From the NCBI GenBank assembly GCA_027575765.1, contig JANBPT010001075.1:1-15116 (forward strand): a stretch of 15,116 bases of DNA, given 5' to 3'. Below, one piece after another: positions 1-9,900 of the stretch (within the stretch, counting starts at the first letter, position 1; each line of letters starts with the position of its first letter). Both the position numbers and the translations under genes were made by a program. The notes under the pieces were generated by a model. The model was given only the letters and a program-made list of their open reading frames with translations, searched no databases and was not told where the DNA came from. The stretch comes from Tieghemiomyces parasiticus. Lineage: Eukaryota; Kickxellomycota; Dimargaritomycetes; Dimargaritales; Dimargaritaceae.

Positions 1-1415
1 GCCCTTATAGACGAGAAACCTGCACATGGTGACGATGGTGACCAAATTAGGTGGTCAGGACGTGTATAGCGGGTACTATGGATAAGAGGTATGAGCTCAA
101 GAGCTGGTCGCGTGAGGGAGACACGACGCACAAATGGGGGGACGTGGGTTTGTAAGCTTCGGTGTACAATGGAGAAAAGAATGGGGGGCTATGGAATCTT
201 TGATGCTAGTATATATAATGCGCACGGCGTGTTCAAGCAATAAAGCGAAGCGAGGCGGATAACGGAGTCAACCGGGGTTCGACAACTTCAGACACGGGCC
301 TTTATAACTTCATACATCGCCTACCGCTGAAACGGGGTGTATGCACCCGGATGGCCCAGCTCAATTAATCACCACCAAAGGATGAGGTTGATATTGAAGA
401 ATGAAGCTATGAAAGGTGGGGGATGGGACACCACGAGGCCAGCCAGCGAGCCAGCCCTATTCCATTATTGGTCAGTAATGACGAGCCTTGGCTGTACAGA
501 TGAGGAATGTTGTAAGCATAGGGGCGCTCCGTCAGCGTGATTAGGAGGGCGCTTCCAAAAAAAGAAAAAAAGAGTGGGGGCGAGAGCGAAAGCGGACAAT
601 TTTTCAGGCTGCGTGGTTATTGTGTGGCCGCCCGGTTGCCTAAAAATATCACAATAGGCCCCACTCTGCCAGGATGACGATTCCATAACCGCCGCGATTT
701 ATCGCCTGGTTGTTAGTACCAATACTAAAGAGCCGCATTTGGCTGTGTGTGGGGAAGGGAGGAAGCCGTCTCTGGGCACGGGTTGGTGATGGTAGCTGTA
801 GGCGCTAGGTGACATCAGCTGAAATTGTTTGGGGGGAGGCGCTTTCAGGCGGCTTCCTTCAGTTTCGAAGTGCAGAGGGGTTGGGCGCCAACCATCCAGC
901 TAATGAATCCTCGGCAATATAGTGCTTATATTGATTTTCTGCCGGCGAACTTGGGTATGAATGTCATTGTGCAGAACCCCTGTCATCCACTGGATTTATC
1001 TGGAACCAAGCGTAGACGGAGTCCACGGCTAAGAGGGTGATTAGTTGGCCCCACAAAGTATCTCTGTCCAGGTCTGTCGAGAGGAGTAAGGGAGCGATAC
1101 CGCCACTTGCAAATCTTGTGGCCGATATGAACCCGCAGCGCTGGTGAGCATTCGTTGTTCACTCGTCCAACGTTGCACAGCGATATCGAGCCTTGGAGGG
1201 TCCACAGGGCCGTCTTATCACAGGCAGGCTGCTACTCCTCCGTGTCCCCCCCGACTCTTCTCCTTTAACGCCCCTTATTTTACGAATCTCCTCTCTGGCA
1301 CTGATGCTGCCATAGAATTGTCAAATCACGTCATCGTGGATTTCCACCAGTCTCGGTGCGGTACCCCCTTAACCGTAAAAGTGCATCCATAATGGGTCAA
1401 ACGCTGTAGTTATTT
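1..1415. other. Intergenic stretch, no gene recognised
   Basis: Several ATG-started open frames of 60-80 codons occur on both strands (for example 337-540 plus and 465-686 minus). None shows a recognisable domain, and their lengths are what chance gives at this base composition. The only structure seen is a run of three small inverted repeats at 694-744 and a TATATATA string near 208-216. The right end holds the probable polyadenylation region of the SEN54 gene, which is transcribed toward this stretch. A gene with many short exons cannot be excluded by eye. Confidence 0.5.
694..744. repeat. Three adjacent short inverted repeats
   Basis: Three perfect short stem-loops lie in 51 bp. GCGAT/ATCGC at 694-705 has a 2-nt gap. 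TTAGTA/TACTAA at 713-728 has a 4-nt loop. AGCC/GGCT at 731-744 has a 6-nt loop. The pairing is visible directly; no function is known. Each is short enough to arise by chance, and only the clustering is notable. Confidence 0.35.
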
Positions 1416-1421
1416 TTTATT
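1416..1421 (-). terminator. Candidate polyadenylation signal of SEN54
   Basis: The minus strand reads AATAAA here inside an A-rich run, 127-132 nt past the SEN54 stop codon at 1548-1550. Hexamer and distance fit a eukaryotic poly(A) signal. Fungal signals are loose, so this is a plausible site rather than a demonstrated one. Confidence 0.45.
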
Positions 1422-1547
1422 TTGTTTCCCGCACCAATTAACAGGTAGTTCGTCACTACCAAAATGAAGGGATTGGCGGTCCACCTCACTCATCTCGGGG
1501 CTCGCGTGCCTGTATTGTCATGTTGATACGAATGTGCTAGGTCTCGC

Positions 1548-3214
1548 CTACGTGTCCTGGCAGAGTAACTCCACAGGTTGATCAGATAATGTTAAAAATA
1601 CAAGGTTGCCGTTCTCCACGACGGCCAGGACTGCATTGTCGTCGCCCCCAGTGCGACCAAAGAGGTCCAGAATATCGGTTTTGGACACGCCGGAGGTTTG
1701 TGCGCTGAAGGTAAAGCGAAACGCAGGAGCAGTAAGATGCCAACGGCAATAATACGACAGGGTAAATACTTTGGTGGGGATGCTAGGAGGACTCGGGCGA
1801 ACGAAGCGACATGGGCCGGATTTGCCAATGCGGTCCCGGGCTACAATGAGGGCATGGACGTTAGACTTACCTCTTTACAAAAACGTGGTAGTCTGGCGGA
1901 ACAAGCTGCTTCTTCCGGTAGGGCGTCGATGGTTTGTAGACGCAAAAGTGATCGGCTGTATCGCGGCCCAAGTCGGATAGGTACCGCAGGGCCGGGTCAG
2001 TAGTAGCAGCAGCGGTGCTGAGTGCCACGTCCGGCTGTCGGGTCATCTGGGGCGCACGAAATCCGACGTGCGACACGAAGTTGAGCCGGTCGTGGATTTC
2101 GGCTGATGAGTGAGAAGACAGGTCAGTGGTGTGAGGTGGTGGAATTCACTCACAGGATTAGAAAGCATGTCTCGCCAGGCAAACGTCCGCCCATTAAATA
2201 CAAAGACGCGCGCAGATATAGAGGATAATAACAGTGATACAAATGCCCTCCCGCCCGCCCACTCGTCCGTCCCCCCTCCCGGGCCTTACACTTACCATTC
2301 GATGTGAACCTCTCAGCCGGGCCCAAGTACGGGCGTGCAAAGCTGGACTGGCTGGTTAGGCCCCAGTAGCACGCGACCCGCCACACCAAGTCCGCCGGGG
2401 TCATGTAAAAGAAAGGTGGTACGCTGCGTCCTGTCGAGAGGTCCGTTGCCTTGGGTCTCGTTTCCTCCGGCTCCTGGCGAGCCACCGTGACACCCCGGCC
2501 GGATACATCGCCCGAGGCTAACAAGTAGCGGTACACCCAGGCTCGTACCACGACGTACCCGAGCCGCCGAAGGTACCCGTACGTCTTGTAAGCGTCCAAT
2601 GTGAGCGCGGATGTCCGGGAGTCCAGGAGTGCCTGGTAGCAAGCTGGGGTCGACAGTAGAGGATACCCTTCCCAAGCCGCAGTGGCACCCATCGTACCCT
2701 TAGCGTCCCCCTCATTCACCGTTTGAAAGAATGTTTTCGAGTAGTCTTGTAGGTCCAAACTCCCTGCAGGCGGTGGCGGCACGGGTCGTAGCTGTAGGGC
2801 CCCGCGTTCCACTTCGAATAGGGCCTCCTCAGGGCTCAGGTACATATGGCCCCTGTATGTGAACCCCAGGGTCTTGGTTAGATTGCCGCGGATACGACAC
2901 ACCAGGGCCAGTCCCTCACGGGGCAGCCAAAGGGCCTCGCTATGGTTCCTGGGGTCGGGTTGAAGGAGGCGGCGTTTGGCGAGGAAGAGGAGGGAAGGGA
3001 ACGCGTGTGTTTAGTTCAGTCAGTGAGATCATCCGGGATTCAGGCCTCGAGGAGGTAGGGCAGGAATGAGGTAAATTAGCCGCATGGTCGTTCCTGGCGT
3101 CGTTCTATGTGATGGCCTTCACTCCCTCAAGTCCAAGTTGCTGTTGCGAGCGCTCTTGGCGAAGAGTCAAGTGGTAAGGGAGTACCCTTACTTTTGTAGG
3201 CGCACGTTATCCAT
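1548..3214 (-). CDS. SEN54: tRNA-splicing endonuclease subunit Sen54, four exons
   Basis: Proposed minus-strand exons are 3214-3192, 2948-2296, 2102-1871 and 1704-1548, giving 354 residues. Sen54 is a structural subunit of the heterotetrameric tRNA-splicing endonuclease; it lacks catalytic residues and pairs with a catalytic subunit. The N-terminal Sen54 domain is clear: W-L-P with RGN at residues 14-30, YLSPEEALFEVERG at 44-57, then LTLDAYKTYGYLRRLGYVVVR at 124-143. The C-terminal nuclease-fold part shows FCVYKPSTPYRKK with PPDYHVFV at about 277-300 and AVLAVVENGNLVFL at 327-340. Introns are 243, 193 and 166 nt; donors are GTAAGG, GTAAGT and GTAAGT; all phases join. Exons 2 and 3 are firm. 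Exon 1 is only 23 nt and was chosen because an in-frame TAA lies upstream of exon 2, only one AG acceptor is available, the phase fits, and the ATG has purine at -3 and G at +4. The last acceptor (1706-1705) was preferred for its pyrimidine tract and family spacing. The protein is shorter at the N-terminus than yeast or human homologues. Confidence 0.87.
2246..2260 (-). promoter_or_regulatory. G-quadruplex motif in SEN54 intron 2
   Basis: The minus strand carries four G3 runs separated by single-base loops (GGGCGGGCGGGAGGG), which is the tightest canonical G4 pattern. It is in the sense strand of the SEN54 pre-mRNA, starting about 35 nt downstream of the intron 2 donor (2295-2294). More G runs lie between it and the donor (2271-2283). 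The motif is certain; folding and any effect on splicing are inference. Confidence 0.6.
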
Positions 3215-3487
3215 GGCCCGGGGTGGTCAGGGGGGTTATGTAAAACTAGGCAATGGAGACGAAGTACGGATTTCAGCTCGGTTATGGTACAGATGCGCGG
3301 CAATGGAGGGTAGAGGGATGGTGTACCTAAGGCTACTCTGGCTCTTTTATCAGGAAAGCTGCGGTATTCCTCCCTCTAGCGCCGTACAAGTCTAAGGGAT
3401 TAGCTCGGGAGGGTTCCCTCGCCGCTGCCACCACCGCTTCACCCCTTATCATCTCGCCGGTGTCTGTACGTTGATAGCAGTGCCAGG

Positions 3488-3493
3488 TTTATT
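3488..3493 (-). terminator. Candidate polyadenylation signal of the Gag gene
   Basis: AATAAA on the minus strand lies about 144 nt past the Gag stop codon and upstream of SEN54 exon 1. It suggests the Gag ORF could have its own transcript end, separate from SEN54. Not demonstrated. Confidence 0.4.
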
Positions 3494-3636
3494 TACTACC
3501 GAATCATATACAGCTACATAATAGTCACAACGGATGAAATCGAGGATAATTTACAGTTTAAAAGGCCAGACGTGGATTTGTTCAGGATACGCATCCGGTA
3601 GAGAAAGAAGTTTAAACGACAGGCGAGCAGGCGGTT

Positions 3637-4590
3637 TCACCGGCTAGGATTGTACCGCTCGGGGTCGTCCATCGCGAGGGTCGCCCGGAGGTACTCAATC
3701 TGCTCGACTCGGTTAATGAGCTCAACCTCGTCCTCAGGACAGGGCCGCCTTAGCAGGATATTCTTGGTCTCATCGGGTAGCTTTGAAATGAGGTAAAATA
3801 AGCGGTATTCGGGATCCTTAGAATCCGCCATGTCCATTACCTCAAGGACACGCTGCATGAGCAGAGCCGTGCTCTCGGTGGCCGGTCCCGCCTGGATCTG
3901 ACATAGCCGGCTCTCCATGACGTACTCGGGGATCTGGGCTTGGTAGGTGAGTCGCAGCGTCCGTTTCATGTCGGCCCAGGTGCACTCACGGCCCTGTCGT
4001 TGGACCCCCGCGCGTTTGGTGAGCACGGCTTTAAGCGCCTTACCCTTCAGGGCCAACCGGGCCACTACAGGCCGTTTATCGGGCAGACCGTTCCCGGCTG
4101 ACCCGTCGAGGCCCAGTAGACTCATGTTGTCCTCAAATTCGTCGAGCCAGAGGAGGAGTTCAGACGCGCCACGCGCTTCATCCCCGCTGTAGTCCTGGTC
4201 ACCAAACCGGCGCACGTAGGTCATAATTTCCGGGGGTATCCCGGCCATCTCGACCGACCGACCTGAGGAAGGGGACAGGGTTTTACTCGGGTCGGGGCAG
4301 TGCGGGGAGAAGCTAGTTCGGGAGCCGAGACCATGGAGAGTAGGCGTGGGGCTGGAGGAGCCCGACAGGCAGACGCTTTCGCGCTGGGCAAGCCGACGGT
4401 TGTTCTCGAGACTAACCTTGAGGTCGCGCATAACGTCCAGGAGAGAATTGAGGATATCTTTGGTCACCACTTCGGTGAGAGCATCCGACGCGCGGCGTGG
4501 CTGTTCAATGTCCAGGTTGCGCGGTTCCAACACGGGAATAGGCATCTCCTTCCGTGTCCCGCCCCGTAGAGCGAACTGCATGGGGAACAT
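3637..4590 (-). CDS. Solitary retrotransposon Gag (capsid) protein
   Basis: This is an uninterrupted 317-codon ORF with a good start context (CACCATG). The open frame continues upstream to 4665 without another ATG. The protein has an N-terminal helical, possibly coiled-coil, stretch (about 36-72), a Ser/Pro-rich linker (76-112), then a Gag region at about 140-300. That region shows the Ty3/gypsy-type order: LLWLDEFEDN (146-155), VARLALKGKAL (176-186), TWADMKRTLR (204-213), ESRLCQIQAGPATES (226-240), QRVLEVMDMA (246-255), then LISKLPDE (267-274) and a final EVELINRVEQIE. Gag assembles the particle shell of LTR retrotransposons. No CCHC zinc knuckle, protease, reverse transcriptase or integrase follows: SEN54 begins about 420 bp downstream on the same strand. 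No stop or frameshift is seen, and third positions look GC-rich like the host genes. It is either a remnant or a co-opted Gag. Confidence 0.8.
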   Translation of the reverse strand: MFPMQFALRGGTRKEMPIPVLEPRNLDIEQPRRASDALTEVVTKDILNSLLDVMRDLKVSLENNRRLAQRESVCLSGSSSPTPTLHGLGSRTSFSPHCPDPSKTLSPSSGRSVEMAGIPPEIMTYVRRFGDQDYSGDEARGASELLLWLDEFEDNMSLLGLDGSAGNGLPDKRPVVARLALKGKALKAVLTKRAGVQRQGRECTWADMKRTLRLTYQAQIPEYVMESRLCQIQAGPATESTALLMQRVLEVMDMADSKDPEYRLFYLISKLPDETKNILLRRPCPEDEVELINRVEQIEYLRATLAMDDPERYNPSR

Positions 4591-5287
4591 GGTGCGCAGG
4601 AGGAGGGGGGAAAGGAAAGGCAGCGAGTGGGCGACCAAGCGTAGTTTGGTGGCGATGGTCGCCAAAATTCTAGGGCCGCCGAAGTGAGCGCTGAAGGTTG
4701 TACCGGCGAGCAGACCAAAGCCAATTGGGGTGTGGGTGTGCAGTCTTTTGGAATAAACACCAACGAAATACGGGTAGTGGGTTTAGGTATAGTTAAAGTG
4801 CAAGTCTAGGATAAATAAATGATATCAAACCGCACAAAAGCGCGACCACCCGAGAATAATCACATGCGTGTGTGCGGGGAGAAGGTAAAAAGTAAAAGCA
4901 AATAAGTTCATAAAAATACATGTGTATGTGAGGGTGTGAAGAAACGAAGGTTAGAGAGTGATTGAAGTCGCCATGTCCTTCGCGACAAGTGCTAGCGGTA
5001 CCGTGTCCGCATAGCCAGGGCAAAGGAAAGAAAGGCGGGGGCTCTTAAAGCGTAACGGAAGAAAGGGGGCCAGTGGCGGCCGTGGCGTTGACCGACGAGA
5101 AAGGTCACCCTCTCTCCGGGTTCTCCATCATGCGGCCCTTTCACTTTCGGTCGTTAGTGCGCGAATACATATGGTGAGGGGTCCCGGACCATTATGAGCC
5201 CTTTGATTATCCAATCTGGCTGCCGCCGCCGTCCTATCGGAAGCAACCCCACCCTGTGCTTTCTCGTTCCCTCCGAATCAAAGGGCG

Positions 5288-5656
5288 ATGGAGGGGGGAG
5301 GGATCCACCCGCTCCCCGACTTTAGTCTTTTCCTCAACGCGTTGAAATGGAAATATTTGGCTACTTATAAGCAATGGCAGTCCCTCGTGCCGGTTGGTGC
5401 ATGTAAGCAAGGAAAGTATGTCGAACCTAAGGGTCCAGGAAAAAGGGTTATAAGATGCCGACGCAATGGCCAACAGCCCCTCCACCAGGTGGCCCCTACT
5501 GTCCCCAATTATGTCACTATCTACCCGTTTCGGCTGCGTATTACTACTAGTGGAAAAGGAAAAAAACAGACGGTGTCGGTGATCACCTCAACCGTACCCA
5601 ATTGGGATGGACACGTCGTGACTGGTAAAAGACTCGAGAGGGTCAGACGCGCCTAG
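5288..5656 (+). other. Unassigned basic 122-codon open frame
   Basis: ATG-started frame with G at +4, rich in Lys and Arg (for example GKRVIRCRR and GKGKKQTV) and ending in KRLERVRRA. I recognise no family. Overlapping frames on the opposite strand are also open, and a frame of this length is expected a few times by chance in a window of this size. It is recorded because it is the longest free-standing frame in the gene-poor region, not because coding is supported. Confidence 0.15.
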
Positions 5657-5806
5657 TAACTGACTAGTCGGGCTGCCATGGGCGCAGCCTCTCTACCCCT
5701 CCCCCTTATCGCTTATTCCTAGCCCCGTTGACGCTATCCAGAATTCACAAACCCTCTTCACCTACGATTTCGCTACCCATACGTAATTTCTCTCTGACCA
5801 GCGTTT

Positions 5807-5822
5807 TGTGTGTGTGTGTGTG
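5807..5822. repeat. (TG)8 microsatellite
   Basis: Eight TG units in a row, visible directly. It lies in non-coding sequence and may be length-polymorphic. Confidence 0.9.
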
Positions 5823-6065
5823 CTACGCCGCGTTTACGAGGACCGATGGTGAAGTCGGCCCCACTGGGTACTACGGCAAATGAAACTACAATATATGGCA
5901 TAACCCATGGGCCCGACGAAGGCGACTTGCGGCGGTCCGTTTTGAGATGCATCTCCCTTATTCACAAGTGGGCTGAGGCAGCGCCTTAAAGACTATTGAC
6001 GGTAACAGACTAGTGTGACATTAAGCTACCTTGTAGTCTACTCTATATTGTGCAGAGTAAATGTG

Positions 6066-6128
6066 CTGACGGTTAATGCGCTTAAAGGTTCCATCGTCAG
6101 GGCCAAAACGCTGCACAGCCGCATTAAC
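6066..6128. repeat. Two interleaved inverted repeats
   Basis: CTGACG (6066-6071) pairs with CGTCAG (6095-6100), and the directly following GTTAATGCG (6072-6080) pairs with CGCATTAAC (6120-6128). The two pairings cross each other, which in RNA would be a pseudoknot-like layout. The sequence pairing is certain; significance is unknown. Confidence 0.35.
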
Positions 6129-6222
6129 TATTGGTCCTCCCCGTAGTGTACCTTAGCGGCTTGAGCGAATGTGTGAATAGGAATGGTAGTAGGGAAGGTC
6201 TGTTTAGCCAAAGAATTGAACA

Positions 6223-6265
6223 CCTTGCTTACAGTAGTAACGAAGCAAGGGAGTTGAGCACTCAA
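6223..6265. repeat. Two neighbouring inverted repeats
   Basis: CCTTGCTT (6223-6230) and AAGCAAGG (6243-6250) form an 8-bp stem with a 12-nt loop. Three bases later TTGAG/CTCAA with a 2-nt gap lies at 6254-6265. No T-run follows that would mark a Pol III terminator, and no RNA family is recognised. Confidence 0.35.
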
Positions 6266-6999
6266 GTAAATGTTAGTTGTAGGTAAGTCGTTAATTTATG
6301 GGTGATTTTCCAAAGCTCGCCCTCTATGAGGTGGTTGGACTTGGTGGTTGACTGGCTATCGGTTAAGTGAGTATTGGTCTCTTTTCTGAGGGCAGTCGTT
6401 CGGATAGGTATGATAAAAAGTAAAATGTTGTGTTGGATTGGCAGTAAATAATATACCTCATGATATATAGTTAGTAAATTTATATAGATATATATTTGCT
6501 AAGCATGCCAGGTTTGGCTCAAGTTTGCCAGTGGGATAAAGATTAGATGTCGGTTCTGCCCTAGGTTTCTCCAGAATCAGTTCTCGATGTGGACGACCAC
6601 ACCATGAGTTTACATCCGAAACCATCTGATTGGCTCTCATTAGCTAGGCAGAGGCTAACTCTACTACCATACCAAAAAAAATAATCCAAGTAGGGGTAAT
6701 GGACATCTGAAGTTAGCATGGATCATCAAAAAAAGCATTCGGACAGTCCTTTGCGCTCTTGTGTATGGGTAGCGAGAGTCGAGGGCTAAAGCGACAGTGC
6801 AGTATTTATGGAATCACGAATACGGTGTAATGCAAAGACAAGGAGAGGGGATGCGTTTAAGATGAGAGAAGGTCTAAATAATGATAATAATAATATCCAG
6901 TGAAAATAAACCCAACGCAATTCGGGCATTTCACGGGGCTGCGCAACTGGAGCAGCAGTCACAATTTCACGCTTCTTGCCCCTTCACTGCCCGCGTAGT

Positions 7000-9900
7000 C
7001 TACCCGGCCGCCGTGAACCACCGGTTACGGCACACCACGGCCTCTTTCCGCACCAAGCGTTTCTTATCGTCCAACGGGCCGCGCAGCGCACGGAGGGTCT
7101 CGTCCTTGTACGGATGAATAACCTCGTAATCGAGCGTTTGGGGTAGCACCGCCAGACATTTAAGAGCCGCGGTGCGGACCCCCATAGGGTTGTGAGGGTC
7201 CCGGGCGTGGGTCAGGGCGAGGAGCGACCGCACGACCGTACCCAGGTGTTGGGCCACGAGCTGCGGCGCGTCGAGGGCAACCACGTAGAGCGTATTCGTG
7301 GTACCAATCCGCAACTCAGGTTCCGGGACGGTGAGCGAGGAGAGCAAAAGTGGCATCAAGGCCGGCAGGTCCGCCATGAGTACCGGCTTAGGGACGTGCG
7401 GGAGCATATGCGAGAGCGCCAGCAGATAGTGCGGGCGCGGGTCCGCCGGGGTTAATGGGCTGGCATCGGTGGACGGGGTGTCTGATGAAGTATGTTGGCG
7501 GCGGTATCCGGCGATGAGGCCCGGAAGACACTGACTAAAGAACTTTTGGCGGTACAGCAGTTTGACACGGGCGTGAGCCGCGCGGGTGAGGGCAAACGGG
7601 TGATCGCGAATGAGGAGGCCGAATCCAGCCGCCACGGCAGAGGCCAGTTCGGTGTCTTCGGTATCGGCCAGCCAAGCCACCAAACGGTCGACGAGAGCGG
7701 TCTGGTGGGCATCTCGGCGGGCTAGCTGAACAACGGCCTTGGTCGCCCACAGGTAAACAGTGAGGGCTGCGCGACGCACCGGGTGCGGGAGGTCCCGGTT
7801 CTCGCACTGCCCAGTCACGGCTGGAAGGGACTCGTGCAGAAACTGGTCCAGGGCCGCCGACGGGCCCTTGTTTAGCCAAGAGGCAACGCAGATAGCCGGG
7901 GAGTCTCCATAATGGCCCATTGTATCGTGAAGCGCGCGGTCGAGGAGCGTGGCCAGCAAGTCAAGCGGGGGCTGGTGTTCCGGGAGGGTCACTTCCGGGT
8001 AGAGGGAGGCATAAACGGCAGCGAAAAAGATGAGTGATCGGCGTTGGTGCGGGCGCAGTGCCTCAGGTACCGTTGCGTTACGAAGACCCAGTGGATCGAA
8101 CGCGACAGTGGTGACGTCTTTCGGCGCAGTCTCGGAGTCTCCAATAGACAGACTGGCAAACAGACCCACGTCGCCGTCCACGTACAGGCGGTAAATAGCG
8201 GCTAGGATGGGGGTCTGCTGGTCAGCCGGAAGGGCCCGCGTCATGTCGGCGATACACCCGGCCAAGGCCTCCGAGGTGTCCTGGTTTCCGAATACTGACA
8301 CCGGGACGTCCAGGGTCGACCGGGTCGAAACCTCGGTCGTCATTTGGTAGGTCGGGCGGACTGCGGCGCAGAGCAAGGCCGGCAGAAGTAGCTCGCCGGC
8401 CCAAGCGGCGTCCCGACCGGGTAAAATGAGCGCGCCAATCAGAGTTTGTACGGTCTCGAGCACTGCGCGGGCATAGACATCGCCGCCCGTAGGTAGCGGG
8501 TAGGTGGCCGGCAGCGCGTGGAGGCTCGGGACGAGCAACTGCTCGAGGTAGGGTCGAGCAAGTTGGTCGACGGTCCCCAGCTTACGAAGTAGCTCCAAGC
8601 CGAGATCGAGTACAGGCGACAATTGACTGGCGTGTTGTACGGGCTCCATTCGCGGCCGATACAGGTCCAGAGTAACGTCGCGAACCGGCTCCGGATGGAC
8701 CTTGGCCAGGCGGTGCAGACAGGCGAGAAGCTCCGGACGTGGGACAGGGCCGGCCACCAGGTACACCTCATGCATGACCAGGAAAGCGCCCTGGATCTCG
8801 GTGGTATCAAAGGCGTGCGGGAGGACGGCGGCCACCAGGAGTGCACCGCAGGCTAGGGTGGCGTCGGCGGGGCCGCGGGTGGCGAACCGGTGTGCGAAAG
8901 AAGCCAGCAGGTGGTAGATATCTTCGGTGTAGGGTTGCCAGAAGGCGCGCAGGCTCGCCTCGTCAACTGGCGTAGGAGCTTCGTTCTGAATATTGCGAAG
9001 GGCAGTGGTCGTACCGTCTAGGAGGTTACGCAGAATCTCCACACGGGCGCGGTCGCTGTCCTCCTCGTCAGTACCCGTCAACGTGCTGGATATCGTTGGG
9101 CCTGCAGTGCTGTCGGCCAGGTTCTGCGAGTGGGTCGTGAGAAGTACGGGCAAGATGAGGCGGCAGACCAGGATGGCATTGTATAGGCAAGACTGGGTCA
9201 CACCCTTCAACAGTCGGCTAGAATCAACGGCCTTGGTCCATTGGGCGTCGCCGACTTGGACGATGAAGTCGTCAATGAGGGGTGTGAGGGCCTCGTAGGG
9301 AGTGGGGCGGTCGGTGGCGACGTCGGAGCTAGACAATAACGTCCGGGGATCCCGGCCCTCCGCCAATTTGGCAAAGAGGGCGGCCAGGGTCCGTAGACCC
9401 TCGAGCTGGCGGGCCCCATCGCTGGACTGACTGACCTCCTCACGAACCAGGCCGAACAGCTCAGCGAGGTGGGGCTGGAAATCAGCCAGGGCGAACACTC
9501 GAGCGGCCTCGCCCAGGGTTTGCAACGCATCCAGCTTAGCCGTACCTGACGACGAAGCCAGTTTGTCAATGAGCGGGTCGACGGCGAACGGACCGAAGGC
9601 CGGAGTCGCGGTGATGCAGCGTCGGAGGGCGCTCTTAAGGTCGTCGGCGGTGATGCCCAGGGCGTCGCCCGGCGGAGGTTTGAATGTGATGGGAAAGTAG
9701 CAAAACACCACCTCAAACAGGTCCTCCGTATGGTCCGTGGTGTCGGCCAGGGCTTCCACCACACGTGGGAACAGATCGAAACAAATCATGAGGTTACGTG
9801 GGTCCTTCTCGGAATCCATCGCCTGGATGAACTGTGGAACCAGGTCAGCAGCCGTCGATGGAGACTGGCGAACGGTGGCAAGGTATGCGTCAGTTAGTAG

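Larger units (their letters stand above)
4591..6999. other. Gene-poor intergenic region between Gag and MMS19
   Basis: About 2.4 kb lies between the 5' end of the Gag gene and the 3' end of MMS19. No protein family is recognisable in any frame. It holds a pyrimidine-rich stretch just before the Gag ATG on the minus strand, one basic 122-codon open frame (5288-5656), a (TG)8 tract, an AT-rich patch at about 6450-6500, and inverted repeats at 6066-6128, 6223-6250 and 6254-6265. Base composition turns more AT-rich from about 5960 onward than in the flanking genes. No LTR pair or tRNA gene was seen. The left part presumably includes the Gag promoter and the right part the MMS19 3' UTR. Confidence 0.5.

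Noticed and set aside
262..295. GGTTCGAC string resembling a tRNA T-loop
   Set aside because: The flanking bases do not form a T-stem, and no A-box or acceptor stem pairs. Other TTCGA occurrences in the window also failed.
1144..1392. 82-codon plus-strand frame in the left intergenic region
   Set aside because: It lacks a proper ATG at its left end and shows no family motif; its composition looks random.
1783..1870. Alternative SEN54 intron 3 with acceptor at 1784-1783, and a 30-nt intron with an acceptor near 1841
   Set aside because: The 30-nt version runs into a stop. The 88-nt version is in frame but inserts 26 residues not expected between VFVKR and the AVLAVVENG motif. The acceptor at 1706-1705 has a better pyrimidine tract and gives an intron size like the others.
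3084..3395. 103-codon plus-strand frame opposite SEN54 exon 1 and intron 1
   Set aside because: No recognisable domain, length within chance expectation, and antisense to the proposed first exon.
3481..5000. LTRs or target-site duplications flanking Gag
   Set aside because: Comparing the A/T-rich flanks at about 3480-3640 and 4760-4950 showed no direct repeat beyond a few bases. A machine self-alignment would be decisive.
5944..5955. 12-bp perfect palindrome GAGATGCATCTC
   Set aside because: An isolated palindrome of this size is expected by chance in 15 kb and has no context supporting a function.
9207..9764. 185-codon open frame on the minus strand inside MMS19
   Set aside because: It overlaps MMS19 in another frame of the same strand, has Ser/Arg/Pro-biased composition typical of a GC-rich shadow, and shows no family.
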